From NCBI RefSeq assembly GCF_954871325.1, contig NC_088776.1:41744569-41808568 (forward strand): DNA of 64,000 nucleotides, written 5' to 3'. Made by a program: the position numbers and the translations under genes. The notes under the pieces were generated by a model. The model saw nothing but the letters and a program-made list of their open reading frames with translations. It ran no database searches and was not told where the DNA came from. How positions within the stretch are numbered: the first letter of the stretch is position 1; each line of letters begins with the position of its first letter. This document shows, in pieces, positions 49,310 to 60,839 of the stretch. The stretch is from Gordionus sp. m RMFG-2023. Taxonomy: Eukaryota; Nematomorpha; Gordioida; Chordodea; Parachordodidae.

Positions 49310-52300
49310 CTAATAAAGTTTTTATGTTAATATAATATTTTTTTAATATATAAGAAAAACTTATTTTTAATTTTTTAAAAACTTTTTAGTATTAAAATAA
49401 TTTTTATATACGCATTTATAGATACGAATGTATATTCCGGCAAGCATATTTGACCTGAAGAATCGAATTTATGACAGGTGTATAATATTGAAGTGCTATA
49501 ATCTGTGTATACTACTTTGAAAGAAACGTTAAAATATATCTCCCCTTTGTCATTCATGAAATGACTATGGATGTATCCGGTATGATTTGGATCTTCCCAA
49601 CTTTCAAGTATAGAAGGACCTACACAATCTTCTTTTCTGATCATATTTTAAATATGGTAAAAATTATATATTTTTTTAAATAAAAAACAATTTAATAAAG
49701 TAATATTTTATAAGTTTTAAGACTTTGGAAGTTATAAAAATTATAAAAAATATTAATTTTACTTTATTTTCTTGTGCAAATTACTATAATATCTCATTTT
49801 ACAAAGTTTAGTGAAGGAAAAAAGATTGTTCTTTCAAAAAATTAATAACTGTATCTCATATTATGGTTAGAAGTATAATTTTATATATATACTTATATTT
49901 ATACAATATATATTATATATATTTATTGGTTAGTTTACTTATTACTTTAAATGCCTAAGGGTTAGATTTTTTCATTAAACAATAAAATATTATTTGAGAT
50001 TTTATTTCTATTTACATTACCGTTCTAAACCTGAAGCATTTCATTTCAAATCTGTAAAGTGTCATCAGAGCTGTTAAAGGATAGAGATCAAAAGATCTAC
50101 GATCCTGGATTCGATCCTAAATTTGTCAATTTCCCCGGTATGATCCTGTCTAATTGAGGATCGTGATCGAGATCATTTTGTTTAATATTCGATCTCGATC
50201 CTTTTAAAAATTTATTTTTTATTTAAAAAGCAAAAAATTTCAAATTAAATTAAATTATTATTTTTTTAAAGAATATCTATTTACATCATATTTTATCATC
50301 CTCCATCATATTTTACATTTTATAAATTTTATCGAGACAAGCCTTCAAGTTTCATATTTAATTATATATATTATAAATTAATTCTAGATTTTAATAATTT
50401 CCATTATAGATTTAGAAGATAATACACCTACTATTGATGTGATAGATATAAATGAGAATCCTTTGTCTTTTCATAAGCTACGTAAGTATCTTGCTTTATA
50501 TGAAAGGGATGGAAGTAACTATGCCATGATAACCGCAATATGCCCTTTATTTAAGAAGAACATATCGTCTTCAAATGTTAGTAGTTCAAACCTCAAAAGG
50601 CATTTAGAAGTACTTCTTTTATTATTTATATTTGTTAATATTAATGTCAACACATTTATTAATAATACTATATTTTTCTTTTATAAAGAGAAAACATAGT
50701 GAATTCAAAAATGACATTGCCAAACACATAAATGAATTCTCTGCAAAAAACAATTAAATCTCTGAAAAACCAAAGTGGTTTCAAATCCAAATAAACAAAA
50801 TTAAATTTTTATAATCTAAACATGCCAGCAATAGCACAAAAAACAGCTGCCGAAGTTTTAATGGAATTTATTAGTGACACCTTCCAACGAAAGGCACTGG
50901 TTGATGATCCTTCATTTGAGAAAATGATTAAAACATTTTCTCCAATTATAAAAATTATGTGTCATCAAATTCTGGGCAACAAAATATCTATTACCTTTAC
51001 AGATATGACTTTAAGAGATTTGTCTGAAGTCTCATATGTAAGCAGTACTGGTGATTGCTGGAGTGGCCATCAAAGGTATATTATATTATATTAATTTTAT
51101 AATGTTTTATTTTAAAACTTTTATCGGAGTTACTACCCTTGGCTGGACCCATTAAACCAAGAGAAGATCAGTATTTTTGGCACTGAGAGGCATATTTGGA
51201 AAGCAAACGTATGATGTTTTAACTAAGGGAATTATGGATATTCATAAGACTTATAAAATTATTAATAAGGTGGTGAAGATGATGACCAAAAATGGCACCA
51301 ACTTTCTCAAGGCCTTTAAATAATATTTATATTTAACAAAAAAATTATTTAAAATAAATTTTATTTTTTTTCTAGAGTTTTTGGAGAAAATGCAGAAGAT
51401 AGTCATCCAACTATCCGCCTACCAATTAATCAATGTTGTTGTTGTCATAATCTGAACCTTATTGCAATCACATACGGAGAAGGAGGAAAATGATATCAAT
51501 TTTAAGCGAATATCAAAATCAACATTTTCTAAATGTTTTGCTTTAATTAGCAAGCAAAATATGTCCCCAAACATGGCTGATATTCTATTTGAGAAATTGG
51601 GAAGATGCCTTATAGATCCCAACAAGACCCGAAGGAACTCCTACTTCCAGCCAATGAAATTAATGGACAAGATTGAAAAATTTTCAGTAGTAGGGAAGTG
51701 TGATCAAATTGGGTTCACAATTTAGGAATGTTTCTTTATCAAAAAATATGCATTAGTAATATATTGATATTTTTATTTAAATAACTAAAATTTAAATAAT
51801 AAGGTTATGGAACATTATCATTAAATATCTTACAACGGGTGGATAATATGGACCAGGGATATCTAACCACGGTTCTATGAGATCTGCAAAATTTATTAAA
51901 AAATTGCAATGATCTTGACAAATTTAGTAAAATACTTTTAACAGGCCAAGCCTACTAAGCCATTGATATCTGGTAAAATTTTAATGGGCCAGCACAGTAA
52001 TTATCTGATATATATGAATGAACATTTATTTAATAATAAATTAGTTATCATTTCTTAATATAGATTTCCTTCACTGTATGATGAAAATAACATATTATAT
52101 TAGCAACAATAATTCACTCAAAAATTAAGCTAAATTGACCACATATTAATCTGCCACAAAATCTGTTGATAAAAGAAATGTTAATTACCCATTTGGAAAA
52201 TCTATAGGATCCTCCATATTGAACACCTTTATATATCAGCAAAAAAACGTGTTATATGAAGTTATTTTATTTTTTTTATTTCAACAAGCATGTTTTTTTT

Positions 52301-55300
52301 TAATTTTTAACAAATAAATATTTTAAAAAAGTTGTTTATTTTTTTAATAAATTTTTTTAAGCATATTTTTTAGTGCTGTGAAGTAACGTCAAAAACGTTA
52401 CTTTACTCGTTACTTTATATTTTTTCTTAAAAAATCATTAAAAAGAAAAACATATTTTATTGTATTATAAAATTACTTTTATTTATTTTTTATTTTTTAA
52501 TTCTTAATAATTTAAGCCGAGTTTTAATTCATATCAACCACTTTCAACATTTTTTTTTAAATTCTCGTTGTTAAATTATCAGTCGAAATTAATATTCAAT
52601 CAAAATTCAAAGTAAATATAATGATATTATTAATTAATTTATTTTAAAAGAATATTATGTCCATAGAACTTACTTCTTCAGATGAAGAAGATTTAACCCT
52701 TCCCTGGCCCCAATTTGAATTATATTTTAAACCAATTAAGAAAGTCTACACTTTGTAAATGTAAATTACGTCCCAACGCAAATATTTCAACGTCAATGTC
52801 AAGTAGCCCAGACTTAAAGAATGAATTAATATATAATTATTTTAAACATATAAAAACTTAATCATGAAATGATTTAAAAAAAAATTATTAAAATTTCATT
52901 ATAAATTATTATTAAAATACTATTATATAGCATCTTATTATTTAACCATGTATTCGATAGCTACGGCTCTTTCAATTTTAGAGAGCGAAGAAAATATGCA
53001 TTTGGGATATCTCACTCCCACTATAATCATTATAATATCAAAACTTAAAAAATTGGCTTTAAATAATTTTAAGTTTTGTAAGCCGCTTATTAATTCAATC
53101 CTGGAAGCCATAGATAAGGTATACAGTTCAAATATTGCTGATAATTTATATTTTGACTATCATATTCTCAATAGATTCAAAGATATCTATGATGATGAAT
53201 ATATACTATCGGCAATAATTCACCCACTATTTAAATTGGATTTGCCTTGGATAAAATTAGAGGTTAATAAAGGAAGAATGCTGGAACTAATTTCCAGTTT
53301 GAGAAAATATATTGATAAAGAAAGAACAAGCTTGATTCCTTTATCCAACACACACACTAGAATATTTTCAGATAAAGATAAATTTTTTTTGATGAGGAAA
53401 TGAATGAAGATCTCTGTGAAGATGATCTTTCAAGCTTTTTTCAAAATAAAGATATTTCCTTAATTCCCCGATTGAAATTTTTGTTTATTAAATATAACAC
53501 CACTCTCCCATCCTCTGCGCCAATTGAACGTGTGTTTAGCACGGCGAAAGCTGTGTTGAGTACTAAGCGCTCATGTTTATCTGATCAAAATTTTGAAAAT
53601 CAATTGTTAAAAATAAATAAAAATTTGTTACATATAGATGTTATCTTATGATATATTATTTTTGTATAATTTTATTCATATTATTTTATGAAAATTTTAT
53701 ATAAAAAGATCTTATCTTATATGTTCTTTTTGTATAGTTTTATTTTATTATATATTGTCGGAAAAAAATAAATATTTTTTTGCATTATATATAACATTTA
53801 ATTTTTTTAAGTAACGAGTAGCCCGTTACTTTTTTGAAAAGGCGGTAACGCTTCCTTTTGTAAAATGGTAACGAGTAACGGTAACACGTTCCATTTTTTC
53901 AGATGTAACGAGTAACGGTAACGCGTTTCTTTTTTGTAGTAACGTTTACAGCACTAATATTTTTTTATTTAATGGAAAATAAAATTGTAATTTTAAAATT
54001 ATTTCATATGATGCTTTTATTATTTAATAGGAATTATATGATTTAGAATAGAACTAAAAGATTTTTCTAGTCTAAAACAATTCATGAGCAATAACGAGAA
54101 GAATACCTTATCCTTAAACCTAATGAAAATGGATGTAACCCACAATCATGTATTATTTTTTTTTATAATTTTATCTAAATATTTATTAATGGTTTTAAAA
54201 CTTTTAAAATAATAAAAGCATTATATAAAATAATTTTAAAATCACCATTTCATTTTCCATTAAATAAAAAAAAATGCGTTAAAAAAATTAAAATAAACAA
54301 CTTTTTAAAAATATTTATTTGTTTAATTAAAAAAACTAGCGTGTTGAATAAATTAAATATCTTTATATAGCTCGATTTTTTTGCTGATATATAAAGGTGT
54401 TCAACCACATTTAGATACTTCAAACGAATGTATGGTAAATAGATACCTTTCGGAGGAAAATTTTTTCACAAAATGCGCTTTCCATTAATATTTTTTTTAT
54501 TCAAATCATGGTTCAATTAATATCTTTAAATACTTAGATAAATTTTGAAAAAATATTTTTTGAATATAACATATCTTTTCCATAAAGTGCTCCTGTAAAG
54601 TGCTTGATTAGTAAAGCCAGGGGCCCCTACAACGGGGGGGGGGGGTCCGAAGTAACTGCTTCAGTAAATTTGAGTGGGGGTACTTCTTTTTTTTTACATC
54701 CATCATGATCATGTGATTTCTGGTTTATAAATGTAATAATAAGACCCCCCCCCACCACTTAATATTTAATTTAAAATATTGACGGAAATTTTGGTCGATG
54801 TTTAGTAAATTTTATTTAATATCTCGTAACCAAGCCTTCTGGGGGAACAGGCAACAAGAAGGCAATATGATGGCCCTTATTAAGCATTATTGCAGATTCT
54901 GAACCTATACTAAAAATGTATATACAGCAAAATGAAGAAAGAAATAAGGATAAAAAAAATAAGGGATTAAAAACGAAATTATATTCAAACCTATTATCAT
55001 ATAATAAAATAACATAAACATTCTCATTGAAACCATGAAAAATATGGTTATAAAAAAAATTCAAAATGAGATTACATTTAACAGGTGCTTTTCAATCATA
55101 GTTGATGGCACATACGATGTTTCGAAATCAGAAGCAATAGCTTTGATAGTAAGATATGTTGAAAATAGTGAGACGCCGAAGCCTGTTGAAAGACTGATTG
55201 ACATATATTGTACGGGAAATACCACAGGTCTCGATATAAAGCATAATATAATATCCAAACTTGGCTCGAAGTTATGATGGCGCCTCAAACATGAGTGGAA

Positions 55301-58300
55301 GAATCAATGGTGTGCAAGCCTTGATTAGAACAGAGGCGCCAAAGGCAGCTTTTATTTGGTGTTATTGTCATCGATTAAATTTAATCGTTGTTCAATTATG
55401 CCAATCAATTAAAAAACTTCGAAATGTTCTAGGAATACTAGATGAGATTTATGTCTATTTTAATGGTGTAAAAAGATATGAGGTACTCAAAAAATTTCAG
55501 TGTAATGATCTGAAAAAATCGCAACGATTTCTACGCGTCAAGAATACCACTCGGTAATAGTTCCTTATTTATTTAAATGTTAAATATTTTTTTTATTTAG
55601 AAGCTGGCTATCGTCATATAAAGCATTGTAAATTTTTTTCAACTTTATGATGCCTTGAGGGCAGCTTTAACAAATTTAAAGGATTCTGAAGATCCTGCCA
55701 CTTCCACTATGGCTAGTGCTATAGTCTTTAGAATAGAAAAATTTGATTTTATCTTATCACTTTGTATTTTGGATAAAATATTGTTGATAACAAGTTTGGC
55801 TTGTACAAAATTGCAAACCATTTCGTAAGATATAGGGTATGCAATAAATCAAATTCAATTGGCAAAAGATTGCTTAATTAATTTGAGAAGTATAATATAA
55901 ATTAATGTCTTAATTATTTTTTGAATTTTTGGATGTTTTTTCAAAGGCGCAAGATTTTATGAAGGAGAGAAATCTACCTTTTGATTTTGAAAGTTCTAGA
56001 CTTCAAACCTTACAATCCAAAAAGGAGAGGTATTATATACTTTCATCATTAAATATAGAAATTTTTTAGCTTTAAAATAGGTGTGTTTTATGCTGTACTC
56101 GATTTAATTATTATGCAGTTTAACGAAAGATTTAATGATGATTCAATGAAATTTTTACATCAAACATCATTTTTTACGCCAAAGGGAATGGCAGAAAAAT
56201 CAATTATTAAAGAAGATATCGAGGATATCTGTGAATTTTACAATTTAAATTCAAGTCAAATTTCGAAGAAATGTTGAAGTAAGATGGCCAAAATGGGGAA
56301 TGTAATTATTACTCATGACCTAGAGGTTCAAGAATCTAAAGATTTGTCAGATTCTGAGAATTGTAAATTTATTTAATTAAAATATTTTTACCAATACATT
56401 ATTTAGCTTCTTCTGATGATGATGATAATTCAGGGACTTACGATTCAGATTGGAAAAACTATTCATTTATTTTACCTTATCGTTTACTTTTAAATTTTTC
56501 TGCTTTCCCTAATTCAAGAATTTTATATAAATATTTATTAACCATTCCCACAACCTCATGTACTGCCGAAAGAGTCATGAGTAATTAATTAAAACAAGAC
56601 TGCGCAGTACCATGAAAGATTCTTTTCTCAATAATTTAACCATATTATCAATGGAAAATTTTTTATTTAAACAATTAAATACTGATGGAATTATAAATTC
56701 TTTCGCTTTCTCTTCCTCTAATTTATCTAAATTATTAATTTAAAAATAATATTTATAAAGTTATATTTTTTGCATTTTACTTATATTATATATTAAAAGT
56801 TGATGCAATAAAAATTATTTTTGAAATTTATGGGTATCATAATTATCATTTTTTCGAAGGGGGGGATACTTTTCAAGGGGGTACTTTTTATGGGGGTATT
56901 CTGCTTCATTCTCTCAAAAAGTGTAGGGGCCACTGAGTAAAGCTAAACATGTAATAATGAGAGAGGTGGATGTTTAAATGATAATAATTTAGTAAAAATT
57001 TTATTATTAAAGACTATTTTTAATTTTAAATTAATATATTAAAATTACAAATTTAAGCCATATTTAATTTATTTTTATATTAGTTAATTTTGAAAAAATT
57101 TCTTTCAGAAATTTAAACAAGAAAAGGATCGTGATAGAGATCCTTTTTTAAAAAAAGAGTCGACCCTGGATTTCGATTTTCCTTTTTTGAAAACATCGGG
57201 ATTCGATCTTTTTAAAAGGAGCGATTAACAAGCCTGAGTATCATGTATAAACTTTACGTATATCATATAATATGCAAAATGCTTTACTAAAATTATGAAT
57301 GATATTTTGTAAATTTTAAATGATACACTTCTTAGAATCAATTTACAAAGTTAAATCTAAATATGTATTTAGTGTTGTCGGGACCTCATTTTAGAGGATT
57401 TTATGAAAACGGATGAACAATATTACATGATCCTTGAAATTTCGCATATAGATCCGAAAAGATTTTCTCTCTTTTGCCCTAATATAAAGGCTTATAAAAT
57501 CAGTCAAATTATGATTCCACCCACTTAAAAAGCACCTGAATCGAGATTTTTGTTAATAACTATATGCAATATCGTTTTGACTTTTGAGAATTTATTTTTT
57601 CAAAATCATTCACATCAAATTCATCGATCATATAAAATATAATATATGTTTACATGACAATTTATATCATCAAGGTAGATCAATATGTCCTTTCTTTTCT
57701 AATGATTTGTTTATTTTTAAAAAAGTGTTCGCAAAATAGTTGTTAATCCTTTTTTAGGCCATGTCCAAAACTTGGAAAAATAAATTTAGAAAACTTTAAG
57801 AAAATAAATAAATAAGCATTTTAATCAAAAAATAAAAACATCAAAACATTTTAGGAAAATATAGTAGTTTTGATAATCTAATCAAGAAAAAAAACCGTGA
57901 TTTTTAACCCGGCCCCTTCAGTTTTTTCTAAATAAAATTTTATAATTAATTTTATGTCATTTAAATTTCTTTATAAAGCCTAATGGTAGGCCGTTAAAGT
58001 TATATAATGTTAAAGATTGTTTAAATTTGAAAAAAACCGGAAATGATCATAAAATTTAATCGGCCTTTTTTCTCTCAATTTTTTTATGTATAGATATAGA
58101 ATTAATTAATAAATGTGTAAATTTTCAAAGTTCAGAGGATGTGGTATTTTAATCTTTAAATTAATCAATAATCGTAATATAAGGCAAAAGCAATCAAATA
58201 TATGTTTAATGTTTAATATTTAATATTTAAAAGAATAGTTATTTAAGATATGGGGAAGAAATTTTTTTTTGGGAAGAGGGGAAGGGGAGGCTTTGTTGAT

Positions 58301-60835
58301 TTATTGATTTATTTGGTGAATTAAATTTTTCTCATCATAATAATTAATTTATGATTATAATTTTAATGGACAAAATTTAATTTTATGAAAATTTTTAATA
58401 TTATATTGTAAATTGAATAATTTTCACAATATGAATATTATATAACCATGATTTAATTTTTCCTAGGCTAGGCACAAAATTTTTGTATTCCAGGAATGGG
58501 TTTGGCCTAAATAATAATTTTTTCATATCTGTCATTAGTATGCGAATTACTTCCTGTGATATTTACTTAACAAAAATTAAATAAATCTAAGGTGTTTAAT
58601 ATTTGATTCTCATATGTATGCTAAAGATTAGCTCTTGCCGCTAACCTTTTTGTAATGCATGGGCGAAGAAATGCCATTCCGCTTCCAAAATCAAGTTCAT
58701 GTTGCTTAAATTATGAATTTTAAAAAAAAATTTATATTAAGTTACACCATCAAAAAAAACATTTTCGATAAATTTTTAGTTTTAAAACATTTTAGTTTAA
58801 AGTAAATTAAAAAAATTTGGTCTTAAATCTGCAAATTTATTAAAGTTTTATATCAATATAAGTTTCTCAAAAATATGAATAAGATTGCATAAAATGAGTC
58901 ATTTCTTCAATTGACATTCTTTCCTTTAAACTTTATTAAATAAAATGATTTTTATCAGGCATTATACGACTGATTTAATCGGAAATATAAAATTATCCAA
59001 TAATATATAATATAATTTCATAAAACAATCATCGGCTTAATATTATTTGGTTGGATAAAACACCCTATTCCTTTACCAATTTTTTTGCTATCTTTGCCAC
59101 GATTCAGTCGTATAAATTTATTCTTGTTTTTAGGGTCCAAGAATTTGGTTAACCCGTAAATATCTTTTTTTTTTCATTTCGAAAATGCGTTGTTTCAAAT
59201 TTATTTTTCTTGCTTAATAATTTCACATTCATCGTTAATATTAAGATTATCTTCTTGAAGAAGTTTTCAAAACAGCTTTCTTAATTTTTTTCCTGGATTT
59301 TCAGTTTTTTTTAAAAAAGAATTGGCCTCATTAGATGATGAAGATGTTATTGTTGTAATTAAGTTGTTTTTTTTTTAGTAGAAAGACATATTTATGTTTT
59401 TAAGTTTTTTAAAATATGTTTAACTTGATAAAATATATATGTTGAACCTGTCGTTGGCCCATGTATTTTATTTACTTGTTGAAAAAGAAATAAATATAGG
59501 AGCAATAAAAGAGATTCATTATTTTATTGTTTCAAATCTGATGATCTATCACTTTTGATTTTAATTTTATAATTGAAGAATATCGCCATTATTTAATATT
59601 GGAAGAATATTATCATTATTTATATTGGAAGAATATTGTCATTATTTATATTGGAAGAATATTGTCATTATTTTATATTGGAAAAATAAACGACCAATTA
59701 ATTTATTCAAAGGATATCTCAAAAATATAGTGAAAATATAATAGGAAGGAATTTTTATGAAATAATACTTATATATATATAATGACTTTTTTAGTTATAC
59801 TTGAAGCATGTAATTTTTTGCAACAGATTGCAAATTTTATCGGTAGTTGTTAATGATTTATTCTGGTTAATCATCCAAGGAAGTATACACATTTCTTAGA
59901 CCTTCACAGTAGAGATCTGCAAAAGTAGGCTAGCCCGAAAGGGCTTCGGGCCGGTCGGGTGGGGTCGGGCCTTAGAATTTTTTTTAAAATATATAGAAAT
60001 TTATCAATTTTATGTTGAATTTTTTATGTAATATAAAAATATTTGATTTTATTTATAATTTTTAAAAAAATATTTCGGGTTCGGGCCAGGCCGGTAAAAC
60101 TTTTTTAAAATAATTTCGGTCCGGGATTGAAAAATTAGGCCCGATACAGATCACTATTTCACAGCGTATATGTTTATCCAAATTGAATAAATTGTGAAAA
60201 GTAAAAAATTGCCAAATTAACAATAGCGCCCCCTTCACTTTTCCCAATCTTTTGTTTAAATACATATAATAATAAAACATTTAAAAGTTTTAGGCTTAAA
60301 TATATTGTAATTAATGATTAAATATTTATTAAGAATTTTACAATTGACTAATGATTAAAATGTCATATCTCCTAAACCTGTGTTCGCCCAACTGAGATTT
60401 TGCTTGTTTATTAATGCAATTTTAATTGTATAAACCTAGACACTATAAAGTTAGTTTTCATGATTGTACAATTTTGTTTTTGTTTATTATATTCAAAAAA
60501 ATCTACTTATGTTACGTGAGCAAATAATGTGAGATTATTTGGTAGGTTAAAGCAAATGAGTTAGAAAATAAAATATATGAACTGGGTTAAATGTGCTTAT
60601 ATTTTATTAATATATTAGAAAAATATACTTTTTTAAAAGCGTGCAATTATTGATCGTGCATATTTATTAAAACATAGTGCGAGAAAGAAATGAATTACTG
60701 AGCATCGTACATATATCCCGCATGTTTGACTTGGAAAAATTTTCCGCCTTTGTGTAAGTGAGCCGTTATGCCTGATTCTAGAATATATTCATTTATTGGA
60801 ATAGTCTGTGCGATTGCTATCCATACACCCATAAA
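49057..60835 (-). CDS. Lipocalin (apolipoprotein D/crustacyanin-like), three visible exons with an 11 kb intron
   Basis: Minus-strand exons 60835-60711, 49636-49412 and 49309-49057 join with matching phases (2 and 2). They give about 200 residues ending at TAA. Lipocalins are secreted beta-barrels that carry small hydrophobic ligands. The first exon opens with the GxW motif (MGVWIAIAQTIP). The second has EDCVGPS, GYIHSHF, and the TDY motif VVYTDYSTSILYTC with paired cysteines. Across the last junction runs FVSINARNKDIPKL, equivalent to the family's WILaRNPxLP, followed by CQILSTIKSHLCVDPKKL and RRYDC. The C-terminal tail after this cysteine is longer and more basic than in most lipocalins. 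A signal-peptide exon upstream of 60835 was not found. The intron 60710-49637 contains the transposon nest 50066-57236, an old transposase relic and a short hAT. Confidence 0.75.
49412..49636 (-). CDS. Lipocalin exon with TDY motif
   Basis: Acceptor ATATGATCAG at phase 2. Reads KEDCVGPSILESWEDP, FKVVYTDYSTSILYTC and CLPEYTFVSINA; donor AATGC|GTATAT (phase 2). Confidence 0.75.
50439..51725 (+). pseudogene. hAT transposase remnant of the outer element
   Basis: 50439-50699 reads FHKLRKYLALYERDGSNYAM, then ICPLFKKNISSSNVSSSNLKRHLE, a BED finger whose second cysteine is replaced (given here in parts: ICPLFKKN, SSSNLKRHLE). 50822-51094 ends in STGDCWSGHQR, the hAT WSGH block, followed by a likely intron starting GTATAT. 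Near 51130 comes GVTTLGWTH, with TKNGTNFLKAFK (D/N-G-S-N-F type) at 51280-51320. Near 51420 comes LPINQCCCCHNLNL, the family's C-x2-H(C) block. The last open piece 51462-51725 has ISKSTFSKCFALI. Stops and frame changes break it several times. Confidence 0.75.
52371..53956 (+). mobile_element. hAT transposon with GTAACG-rich ends, internally deleted
   Basis: Starts TAGTGCTGTGAAGTAACGTC and ends GTAACGTTTACAGCACTA. A perfect duplication ATATTTTT lies at 52363-52370 and 53957-53964. The right 130 bases hold many GTAACG/GTAACGAGTAACG motifs. Near 52680 a BED-like region begins (SSDEEDLTLPWPQFELYF). The central catalytic part seen in the sister copy at 62323 is missing. The C-terminal part is open at 52948-53651. 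Confidence 0.9.
52948..53651 (+). pseudogene. hAT transposase C-terminal part
   Basis: Two adjoining frames (52948-53403, 53400-53651) cover the hAT C-terminus: HPLFKLDLPW, then PSSAPIERVFSTAKAVLSTK and RSCLSDQNFENQLL, the dimerisation domain. They sit one base out of register at the junction, so a frameshift or a short intron separates them. The N-terminal catalytic core is absent in this copy. Confidence 0.8.
54618..56935 (+). mobile_element. hAT transposon with CAGGGGCCCC ends and perfect duplication
   Basis: The left end CAGGGGCCCCTACA is inverted with the right TGTAGGGGCCACTG. The octamer AGTAAAGC flanks both sides exactly (54610-54617, 56936-56943). Long G runs lie near both ends. The + strand carries a decayed transposase of the DUF4371 type. 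It inserted into the outer hAT, 214 bases beyond the palindromic element. Confidence 0.92.
55035..56700 (+). pseudogene. hAT transposase, DUF4371/ZMYM1-like, decayed
   Basis: In order: CFSIIVDGTYDVSKSE (first catalytic Asp, VDxTxDxS block), YDGASNMSGRINGVQALI (YDGAxNMxG block), FIWCYCHRLNLIVV (CxxHxLNL block), a long helical segment to 56277, and PTTSCTAERVMSN near 56550 (family TxxTAERxFS). Several frame changes and stops are present. Part of the spacing could be introns. Confidence 0.82.
57245..58590. other. Part of the lipocalin intron, nothing firm recognised
   Basis: A 42-codon + frame at 57403-57528 (MKTDEQYYMILEISHID...) looks mildly protein-like but lacks a family match or partner exon. 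The G-rich GGGAAGAGGGGAAGGGGAGG at 58271 is isolated. Confidence 0.4.
58600..59480 (-). pseudogene. Relic of the same DDE transposase family as at 1759-2930
   Basis: At 58712-58627, on the minus strand, the frame reads EAEWHFFAHALQK and, after a shift, KRLAARANL, matching AEWHFSATSHGK...KRLAAR of the element at 1145-3544. Upstream (to about 59480) there are scattered protein-like pieces such as FLDPKNKNKF and TTGSTYIFYQVKHILK, which may be the N-terminal half missing from the first copy. No inverted repeats of the GGGTGATTCC type were found. Highly decayed. Confidence 0.5.
59574..59692 (+). repeat. Minisatellite, ~27 bp unit, 4-5 copies
   Basis: Units of TTGGAAGAATATTGTCATTA plus TTTATA repeat with few differences; the outermost units are most diverged. 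No coding sense. Confidence 0.85.
59910..60156. mobile_element. GGCCCG-rich short non-autonomous hAT, best copy
   Basis: Begins TAGAGATCTGCAAAAG and ends CCCGATACAGATCACTA, near-perfect inverted ends. Flanks CTTCACAG (59902-59909) and TTTCACAG (60157-60164) match at 7 of 8. The interior carries GCCCGAAAGGGC, CGGGCCGGTCGGG and TTCGGGCCAGGCCGG. At 247 bp it is non-coding; it defines the ends used to recognise degraded copies elsewhere. Confidence 0.85.
60711..60835 (-). CDS. Lipocalin exon with GxW motif
   Basis: Acceptor ACCATATAG, then TTTATGGGTGTATGG. The frame reads FMGVWIAIAQTIPINEY and later HLHKGGKFFQVKHAGY. Donor GGATATAT|GTACGA leaves AT, completed by A of the next exon (ATA, Ile). 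The unspliced frame would stop five codons after that donor. Confidence 0.7.
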
Positions 60836-60839
60836 CTAT

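Larger units (their letters stand above)
52219..54404. mobile_element. Palindromic element, split by a hAT in its left arm
   Basis: TTGAACACCTTTATATATCA at 52219 is inverted at the right end (TGATATATAAAGGTGTTCAA, ending 54404). If the hAT and one duplicated octamer are ignored, the arms match for about 260 bases: for example TATTTAATGGAAAAT resumes at 53967 and pairs with ATTTTCCATTAAATA near 54260. The element would be about 590 bp, non-coding and MITE-like. Its family and target duplication are unclear. Confidence 0.75.
50066..57236 (+). mobile_element. hAT transposon (outer element of the nest)
   Basis: Ends CAGAGCTGTTAA and, inverted, CAGGCTTGTTAATC. Flanks AGTGTCAT (50058-50065) and AGTATCAT (57237-57244) agree at 7 of 8 bases. 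Both ends carry GATC-containing repeats (GATCGTGATCGAGATC on the left, GATCGTGATAGAGATC on the right). The + strand holds a decayed BED-finger transposase at 50439-51725. The C-terminal dimerisation region is not found, so the 3' coding end is lost or replaced by later insertions. The total length of 7.2 kb includes a palindromic element, hAT 52371-53956 and hAT 54618-56935. It sits in the lipocalin intron. Confidence 0.85.

Noticed and set aside
54816-55288. Minus-strand frames in the inner hAT
   Set aside because: They are antisense shadows of the transposase.
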